A DNA stretch of 19,014 nucleotides, from contig NZ_CALFSA010000001.1 of the NCBI RefSeq assembly GCF_937919355.1, positions 1 through 19,014 on the forward strand. Direction: 5' to 3'. Origin of the DNA: an uncultured Methanofollis sp. (GTDB lineage Archaea; Halobacteriota; Methanomicrobia; Methanomicrobiales; Methanofollaceae). The translations under genes were made by a program, and so were the position numbers. Below the pieces are notes generated by a model. It was given only the letters and a program-made list of their open reading frames with translations, did not search any database and had not been told where the DNA came from. Shown piece after piece: positions 14,599 to 19,014 of this stretch; within the stretch, counting starts at the first letter, position 1, and each line of letters opens with the position of its first letter.

Positions 14599-15072
14599 AA
14601 ACTTCCTCTTTCTGGTGGGAATTGTTCCTGACAGCGGGAATTGCATCCGGGCCGCATGTTCCTTCCGGGACCTGACAATGTATAGACCAGTCCTGGATAG
14701 GATATTGGTGGCTCTGGACTCGTTCATATCCCGTTCATGCGCAGGTGTGAAATATGTATGGGGTTGATACCATAGTGTCGACCTCTCCCCTTTAAGACCT
14801 TTTTGAATTTGTGGAAGAATGTGTCGGCGATTGTCGATAGTTGCCGCATGCCAGAATGGGCGTCTGTCGTGTTTGTGGGAGAGAAATCGTGCAATTCCGA
14901 AGCGTTTTTGAAAACCGTCTCTCGTAGCGGCGATGCGCGATCCATCATTGACGATCATGTAGTTTCCGTGGTGCGTCCCCATCCCCCCGTATACTTTTCA
15001 TTTTCAGAAAATACTGGAATATCCTCCTGACCACAAAATATTTAATAAATCATCATATTCGATCCTGTAAAA
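14599..15072. other. 474-bp divergent promoter region between two acyl-CoA synthetase genes
   Basis: I see no credible gene; short frames on both strands lack family features and ribosome-binding sites. The left half holds a possible TATA box on the minus strand (CTATACATTG, about 14675-14684), giving an acyl-CoA synthetase leader of some 55 bases. It also holds two direct GGGAATTG copies 19 bp apart at 14617 and 14636. The right end holds the acs TATA box. The length is unusual for this compact region and leaves room for regulator sites or a small RNA. Confidence 0.45.
15038..15050 (+). promoter_or_regulatory. TATA box of the acs gene
   Basis: AATATTTAATAAA is a good archaeal TATA box. Transcription should start near 15069, a few bases before the TTG at 15073 or about ten before the GTG at 15079. 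The transcript should therefore be nearly leaderless, which supports a non-ATG start. Confidence 0.65.
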
Positions 15073-16980
15073 TTGGAGGTGAGCAGGACGGAGCAGGACT
15101 TTGCCGTACCCCTGGAAGCGCCGCGGTATTATGCACCTGATCCCTCGTACAGGGAGAGGTCATGGATCGGAGACTCCAGGACGGCGTACCGGAAGTTTTT
15201 TGAGGACCCTGACGAGTTCTGGCGGGTCCGCGCCGCAGAGATCGAATGGTTCGAGCCCTTCGACCGCGTCATGGACTGGGACTTCCCCTACGCGAAGTGG
15301 TTCCTGAACGGGAAACTCAACATCACCTACAACTGCCTCGACCGCCATGTGCGGGACGGTCGGGCCAACAAGGTCGCCGTCTTCTGGAGGGGAGAGGAGG
15401 GCGAGGAGAAGGTGTACACCTATAGCCAGCTCCTCAGAGCGGTCTGCCGCTTCTCGAATGCCCTGAAAAAGATCGGCGTCCGTAAGGGGGACCGCGTCTG
15501 CATCTACATGCCCGTCGTCCCCGAACAGGTCGTCGCCATGCTCGCCTGCGCCCGTATAGGGGCCGTCCACTCGGTCGTCTTCGGGGGGTTCGGCGTCGGC
15601 GCCCTCAACCAGCGTATCCGTGACTCGGGATCGAAGGTCGTGATCACCGCCGACGTCTCCATGCGGCGGGGCAAGGCGATCCAGCTCAAGTCCATCGTCG
15701 AGGAAGCCGTCGTCAATGCACCGAGCGTCGAGGCCGTCATCGTGCTGCGGCGCGACCGCCCGAGGGTCGAACTCCACTCGGAGATGGAACTGGACTTCGA
15801 CAAACTGATGGAGAACGAGCCCGCTGTCTGCGAGCCCGAGGTGATGGACGCCGAGGACCCGCTCTTCCTCCTGTACACGAGCGGGACGACCGGGTCCCCG
15901 AAGGGGATCATCCATGCCTGCGGGGGTTATGCCGTCGGTACACAGTACACGACAAAGTACGTCCTCGACCTGAAGGAGGACGACGTCTACTGGTGCACCG
16001 CCGACCCGGGATGGATCACCGGCCACAGTTACGTGGTCTACGGCCCCCTCCTGAACGGGGCCACGGTCTTTGTCACCGAGACGACGCCCGACTATCCCGA
16101 CCCTGGCATCTGGTGGAAGATCATCCAGAACTACGGTATCACGGTCTTCTATACGGCGCCGACCGTGATCAGGATGTTCATGCGGGTCGGCGAGCAGTGG
16201 TCTGACAGGTACGACCTCGGGTCTCTCCGCATCCTCGCCTCGGTCGGCGAACCCCTCAACCCCGAGGCCTTCGAGTGGTTCTACCACCACATCGGGAAAG
16301 ATCGGTGCCCGATCGTGGACACCTGGTGGCAGACGGAGACCGGGATGCACATGATCACGACGATGGTCGGCGAACCGATGCGTCCGGGTTTTGCCGGGCG
16401 GCCGATCCCCGGCGTCGTCGCCGACGTCGTGGACCGCGACGGCAACCCTGTCGAACCCGGCAACGGGGGTTATCTCGTCATCCTGGAACCCTGGCCCGCC
16501 ATGCTCAGGACTGTCTACAAAAACGACGAGCGCTACAGGAAGTACTGGACGACCATCAACCGTGTCTATACGGCCACGGACCTTGCGGTGAAGGGGCACG
16601 ACGGCAACATCATGGTCATCGGCCGTGCCGACGACCTGATCATCGTCGCCGGGCACAACATCGGCACCGCCGAGGTGGAGTCGGCCCTCGTCTCCCACGA
16701 GGCGGTCGCTGAGGCGGCGGTGATCGGTATCCCCGACCCGGTGAAAGGCAACCAGATCAAGGCCTTCGTCATCCTGAGGGAGGGGCATAGAGGGAGCGAC
16801 CGCCTGAAGGCGGACCTCCGCTACCATGTGCGGATGACCGTCGGCCCGATTGCGATGCCCTCCGAGATCGCCTTCGTCGCCTCTCTCCCGAAGACCAGGA
16901 GCGGCAAGATCATGCGGCGGGTACTCAGGGCAAAAGAGCTTGGCATGGACCTCGGAGACGTCTCGACCCTGGAGGACTGA
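15073..16980 (+). CDS. acs: Acetyl-CoA synthetase, AMP-forming
   Basis: Acs activates acetate to acetyl-CoA through acetyl-AMP; hydrogenotrophic Methanomicrobiales need acetate as a carbon source. The 635-residue protein has the N-terminal Acs domain (FLNGKLNITYNCLDRH), the P-loop YTSGTTGSPKG near 272, DTWWQTETGM near 417 (the tryptophan that keeps the acyl pocket acetate-sized), the hinge region GRADDLIIVAGHNIGTAEVES, and KTRSGKIMRR. Lys612 is the catalytic lysine that is acetylated in relatives. No ATG exists before about residue 67, which lies inside conserved sequence, so the start must be TTG 15073 or GTG 15079. The GGAGGTGA after the TTG looks like a Shine-Dalgarno site, but no start codon follows it at suitable spacing. 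Confidence 0.93.
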   Translation: MEVSRTEQDFAVPLEAPRYYAPDPSYRERSWIGDSRTAYRKFFEDPDEFWRVRAAEIEWFEPFDRVMDWDFPYAKWFLNGKLNITYNCLDRHVRDGRANKVAVFWRGEEGEEKVYTYSQLLRAVCRFSNALKKIGVRKGDRVCIYMPVVPEQVVAMLACARIGAVHSVVFGGFGVGALNQRIRDSGSKVVITADVSMRRGKAIQLKSIVEEAVVNAPSVEAVIVLRRDRPRVELHSEMELDFDKLMENEPAVCEPEVMDAEDPLFLLYTSGTTGSPKGIIHACGGYAVGTQYTTKYVLDLKEDDVYWCTADPGWITGHSYVVYGPLLNGATVFVTETTPDYPDPGIWWKIIQNYGITVFYTAPTVIRMFMRVGEQWSDRYDLGSLRILASVGEPLNPEAFEWFYHHIGKDRCPIVDTWWQTETGMHMITTMVGEPMRPGFAGRPIPGVVADVVDRDGNPVEPGNGGYLVILEPWPAMLRTVYKNDERYRKYWTTINRVYTATDLAVKGHDGNIMVIGRADDLIIVAGHNIGTAEVESALVSHEAVAEAAVIGIPDPVKGNQIKAFVILREGHRGSDRLKADLRYHVRMTVGPIAMPSEIAFVASLPKTRSGKIMRRVLRAKELGMDLGDVSTLED

Positions 16981-16990
16981 TTACCCAACT

Positions 16991-17000
16991 CTTTATATAG
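16991..17000 (+). promoter_or_regulatory. TATA box of tbp
   Basis: CTTTATATAG is a near-consensus archaeal TATA box centred 27 bases before ATG 17023. It predicts a leaderless tbp transcript independent of acs, which ends only 42 bases upstream. The T-run at 17003-17008 may also serve as the acs terminator. Confidence 0.75.
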
Positions 17001-17022
17001 CTTTTTTACGTCATTTATAAGC

Positions 17023-17583
17023 ATGCACGGCACCCCTGAGGAATCCCTGAAAATAGAAAATATCGTTGCTTCTGCCAAAGTAACCGATTCTCTTGACCTG
17101 CCGGTCATATCTTCTCAGATAGTGGGGGCGGACTACGACAAGAAGCGTTTCCCCGGTGTTGTCATCAGGATGCAGGACCCGAAGATCGCCGCCCTGGTCT
17201 TCGGATCGGGTAAGGTTGTCCTGACCGGGGCGAAGAGCGTGGACAGTCTCTCCCGCGGTCTTGAGATCCTGGGGGGCAAACTCCGTGACCTCGGGATTGA
17301 GATCGACGAGCACCTCACCTACACCATCCAGAACATCGTCACCTCTGCCGATCTCGGAAAGCCCATCAACCTGAACAAGATCGCCATCGGCTTCAACCTT
17401 GACCGGATCGAGTACGAACCCGAGCAGTTCCCCGGTCTTGTCTACCGCCTGGAGGAACCGAAAGTCGTCGTTCTCCTCTTCGGGTCCGGCAAACTGATCA
17501 TCACCGGTGGCAAGCGGCCTGAGGATGCACGCCTTGCAGTGCAGAAAATTATGTCTGATCTCTCCAACCTCGGCCTTCTCTGA
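17023..17583 (+). CDS. tbp: TATA-box-binding protein
   Basis: TBP binds and bends promoter TATA boxes and recruits TFB and RNA polymerase. The 186-residue protein is two imperfect direct repeats of about 90 residues (roughly 9-95 and 100-186). The DNA-kinking phenylalanine pairs are Phe43/Phe60 and Phe136/Phe153, with the same 17-residue spacing as in known TBPs. The symmetric asparagines that read the TATA centre are Asn13 and Asn104. GSGKVVLTGAK and GSGKLIITGGK are the paired glycine-lysine loops. The first repeat is a little divergent (FPGVVIRM instead of the usual FPGLVYR). The C-terminal acidic tail seen in some archaea is absent. It is monocistronic behind a strong TATA box and followed by a T-run. 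Confidence 0.97.
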   Translation: MHGTPEESLKIENIVASAKVTDSLDLPVISSQIVGADYDKKRFPGVVIRMQDPKIAALVFGSGKVVLTGAKSVDSLSRGLEILGGKLRDLGIEIDEHLTYTIQNIVTSADLGKPINLNKIAIGFNLDRIEYEPEQFPGLVYRLEEPKVVVLLFGSGKLIITGGKRPEDARLAVQKIMSDLSNLGLL

Positions 17584-17592
17584 TCTATAACC

Positions 17593-17598
17593 TTTTTT
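17593..17598 (+). terminator. T-tract after tbp
   Basis: A run of six T residues lies ten bases after the tbp stop. It is a minimal archaeal termination signal. Confidence 0.5.
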
Positions 17599-17625
17599 AA
17601 TTACAAGTCCAATATATTTGAGCAG

Positions 17626-17649
17626 GTACATCCCCCTGTATGGGTGTAC
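17626..17649. other. Inverted repeat between tbp and the winged-helix regulator gene
   Basis: GTACA (17626-17630) pairs with TGTAC (17645-17649), and CCC with GGG just inside, with one bulged T. It lies about 150 bases before the regulator gene, beyond its TATA box, so it could be an operator or an extra 3' structure for tbp. Confidence 0.4.
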
Positions 17650-17750
17650 GGTCATCCCTCCCTCTTTCTGCATGACCTGCGCCCCTGTGGTTGAGAGATT
17701 GTCTTTTAGCACTGCATCATGAAATAAAAATTATATCCATGGCTAATATT

Positions 17751-17760
17751 CATATATAAC
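17751..17760 (+). promoter_or_regulatory. TATA box of the winged-helix regulator gene
   Basis: CATATATAAC sits in an AT-rich stretch (about 17720-17780). It predicts a start near 17781 and a leader of about 16 bases that holds the GGGTGA ribosome-binding site. Confidence 0.6.
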
Positions 17761-17796
17761 AAATAATAACATACTATAGGCAATTGGGTGAACACA

Positions 17797-18174
17797 ATGA
17801 GAGCAGAAGAAGTCCTGTACTTTACGCAGAGAGAAGAAGAGTTCGCCACCCTCCTCATCGACATCGGCATCAAGCGCAATGTCGCCAAGGCCCTCGTGTA
17901 CCTCGCCAACACCGATGAGGCCACTTCCCGCGAGATCGAGCGCGGCACTGACCTCCGTCAGCCTGAGGTCAGCATTGCCATGCGTTACCTCAAGGAGAAG
18001 AAGTGGATCAACTCCCGCGAGAGCAAGGCGGAGAGCAAGGGACGGCCTGTCAAGATCTATTCTCTCGCAAAGCCGATCAACGAGATCATCGACGTCATCG
18101 AGAAGACCAAGAAAAAAGAAGTTGATAACCAGCTTGCCCTGATAGAAAAGGCAAGAGGGCTTATCTCCTCGTAA
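17797..18174 (+). CDS. Winged helix-turn-helix transcriptional regulator
   Basis: This 125-residue protein is a probable DNA-binding regulator. After a short N-terminal helix (EEEFATLLIDIGI) comes a winged-helix domain: ALVYLANTDEATSREIERGTD contains the first helices, QPEVSIAMRYLKEKKWI is the recognition helix, and KGRPVKIYSLA is the wing. The C-terminal helix (INEIIDVIEKTKKKEVDNQLALIEKAR) is coiled-coil-like and should dimerise. It resembles archaeal TrmB/MarR-like predicted regulators; the ligand and targets are unknown. GGGTGA five bases before ATG 17797 fixes the start, although a GTG at 17788 is in frame. The last 14 bases overlap the convergent rpiA gene. The AT-rich upstream region allows autoregulation. 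Confidence 0.88.
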   Translation: MRAEEVLYFTQREEEFATLLIDIGIKRNVAKALVYLANTDEATSREIERGTDLRQPEVSIAMRYLKEKKWINSRESKAESKGRPVKIYSLAKPINEIIDVIEKTKKKEVDNQLALIEKARGLISS

Positions 18175-18859
18175 GAGCCCTGCAACCCCCTGCTTCACCG
18201 ACCAGGACCGATATCTTTTCCTGGTATTCGGTGAACAACCCGCAGGTCAGGACACCGGGGATCGTGTTCAGGCGGGCGGCAAGCCCTGCCGGGTCCCCGA
18301 TTGTCCCGAATGCACAGTCGATGACAAAGTTCCCGTTGTCCGTGATGACGGGGCCGTCTTTTTTCACGCCTTCCCTGATGACCGGGTCACCGCCGAGGGC
18401 CCTGATGCGCCGGGAGACGAGGGCCGAAGCGTAGGGTACGACTTCTACCGGAACCGGCACCGAGAGACGCTCCGCAAGTTTCGACCCGTCGACGACGATA
18501 TAGATGCGCTCCGACGCTTCGGCGACGCACTTCTCCCGCGTGTGCGCCGCGCCGCCGCCCTTGATCAGGTTGAAGGCGGCGTCCACCTGGTCGGCGCCGT
18601 CGATGGTGAGGTCGATCTCCGGGTAGTCGGTGAGGTCTGCCACCCTGATCCCGGCGGCCCGCGCCCTGAAGGCGGACTGGTACGACGTCGGCACGCCGAC
18701 GACGGAGATCCCTTCGTCCCTGACCCTCTCCCCTATCCTCTGGATCGCATAGTTCGCCGTCGAGCCGGTGCCGAGGCCGACCACCATGCCGTCCTCGACC
18801 TTCCCGGCGGCAGCGACGCCGGCGATACGTTTCACATCAAGGTTGTCCTGTTTTGTCAT
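18161..18859 (-). CDS. rpiA: Ribose-5-phosphate isomerase A
   Basis: RpiA interconverts ribulose 5-phosphate and ribose 5-phosphate. In methanogens this supplies ribose for nucleotides, usually downstream of the ribulose-monophosphate route because the oxidative pentose pathway is absent. The 232-residue product has the normal length and all key motifs: GLGTGSTA (residues 28-35), TIDGADQVD with Asp87 and Asp90, and IKGGGAAHTREK with Lys100 and the catalytic Glu109. The frame extends to 18988, but ATG 18859 gives the canonical N-terminus (MTKQDNLDVKRIAGVAAAGKV). A TATA-like CTTATCATCC at 18881-18890 (minus strand) predicts a leaderless transcript. The 3' end overlaps the regulator gene by 14 bases. 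Confidence 0.96.
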   Translation of the reverse strand: MTKQDNLDVKRIAGVAAAGKVEDGMVVGLGTGSTANYAIQRIGERVRDEGISVVGVPTSYQSAFRARAAGIRVADLTDYPEIDLTIDGADQVDAAFNLIKGGGAAHTREKCVAEASERIYIVVDGSKLAERLSVPVPVEVVPYASALVSRRIRALGGDPVIREGVKKDGPVITDNGNFVIDCAFGTIGDPAGLAARLNTIPGVLTCGLFTEYQEKISVLVGEAGGCRALTRR

Positions 18860-18880
18860 CAGAAAAGTATGGGTACGGCG

Positions 18881-18890
18881 GGATGATAAG
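18881..18890 (-). promoter_or_regulatory. TATA box of rpiA
   Basis: On the minus strand this is CTTATCATCC, centred 27 bases before the rpiA ATG. No ribosome-binding site lies between, so the transcript is probably leaderless. Confidence 0.5.
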
Positions 18891-18942
18891 GTGTGCCGCC
18901 GCTCCGGGGGGGTATATGGGGACTGATACACCCCTTCCATCG

Positions 18943-18963
18943 GAGGGCAGAGCCCCCGCCCTC
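18943..18963. repeat. C-rich hairpin element next to the right-hand repeat
   Basis: GAGGGC (18943-18948) and GCCCTC (18958-18963) form a perfect 6-bp stem around the nine-base loop AGAGCCCCC. Loop size and C-run match the hairpin at 12332-12354. Confidence 0.6.
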
Positions 18964-19014
18964 GAAGACTTCGTCTTCTCATGCTCACTTTGTTCGGTCC
19001 TCGAAGACTTCGTC
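18962..19014. repeat. Diverged copies of the left-end repeat family
   Basis: TCGAAGACTTCGTC occurs at 18962 and again at 19001, a period of 39 bp. The core ACTTCGTCTTCTC and the closing CGAAG are identical to the 1-175 array and in the same orientation, but the middle of the unit differs (contains TGCTCACTTTGTTCGG). The second unit is cut by the end of the window. Confidence 0.9.

Noticed and set aside
14599..14982. N-terminal extension of the ADP-forming synthetase
   Set aside because: The 128 extra residues match no domain, and ATG 14598 has a good ribosome-binding site and begins the conserved ATP-grasp domain.
14803..15030. Small open frames in the gap between the two synthetases
   Set aside because: Neither strand shows a ribosome-binding site, family motif or plausible composition; the region is better read as regulatory.
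15160..16827. 555-codon minus-strand frame opposite acs
   Set aside because: Antisense shadow of a complete acetyl-CoA synthetase.

Overview
The window comes from a methanogenic euryarchaeon, most likely a member of the Methanomicrobiales (the Methanoculleus/Methanofollis neighbourhood); the genus is a guess. Archaeal markers are a TATA-binding protein, transcription factor S, Pth2-type peptidyl-tRNA hydrolase, the archaeal pyrimidine reductase of flavin synthesis, an archaeosortase, a CDP-alcohol phosphatidyltransferase and a methanogen-type DUF2121 protein. The DNA is GC-rich, intergenic promoters are AT-rich, and many start codons lie about 25 bp downstream of a TATA box, so leaderless or near-leaderless transcripts are probable.

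Layout. 1-175: a 40-bp tandem array. 324-1954 (+): pth2 and truD, translationally coupled through ATGA. 1923-3423 (-): arfC and sppA, one base apart, with the sppA 3' end overlapping truD. 3521-4153 (+): a CDP-alcohol phosphatidyltransferase whose end overlaps artA (4129-4953, -). 5095-5561 (+): transcription factor S and tRNA-Leu(GAG). 5700-6179 (-): a small TerB-like unknown behind an AT-rich palindromic promoter. 6374-11002 (-): a 1542-residue soluble sensor kinase with an N-terminal receiver, eight PAS domains, a GAF-like domain and a histidine kinase core. 11147-11773 (+): a DUF2121 protein that looks like an Ntn-hydrolase of the proteasome beta type. 11812-12078 (-): an RRM RNA-binding protein. 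12535-14598 (-) and 15073-16980 (+): a divergent pair of acetate/acyl-activating enzymes, one ADP-forming and one AMP-forming. 17023-17583 (+): tbp. 17797-18174 (+): a winged-helix regulator. 18161-18859 (-): rpiA. 18962-19014: a copy of the repeat family seen at the left end.

How the genes fit together. Most are housekeeping genes for translation quality (pth2, truD, tRNA-Leu), transcription (tfs, tbp, winged-helix regulator), cofactor and sugar supply (arfC, rpiA) and carbon assimilation (acs, acyl-CoA synthetase). The most suggestive link is the pairing of an archaeosortase with a polar-lipid synthase, because archaeosortase-dependent anchoring joins proteins to membrane lipid. The largest unexplained items are the repeat family at both ends of the window, the kinase with recently duplicated PAS units, and the possible serine-nucleophile Ntn-hydrolase identity of the DUF2121 protein. 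I found no CRISPR array, insertion sequence or phage module.
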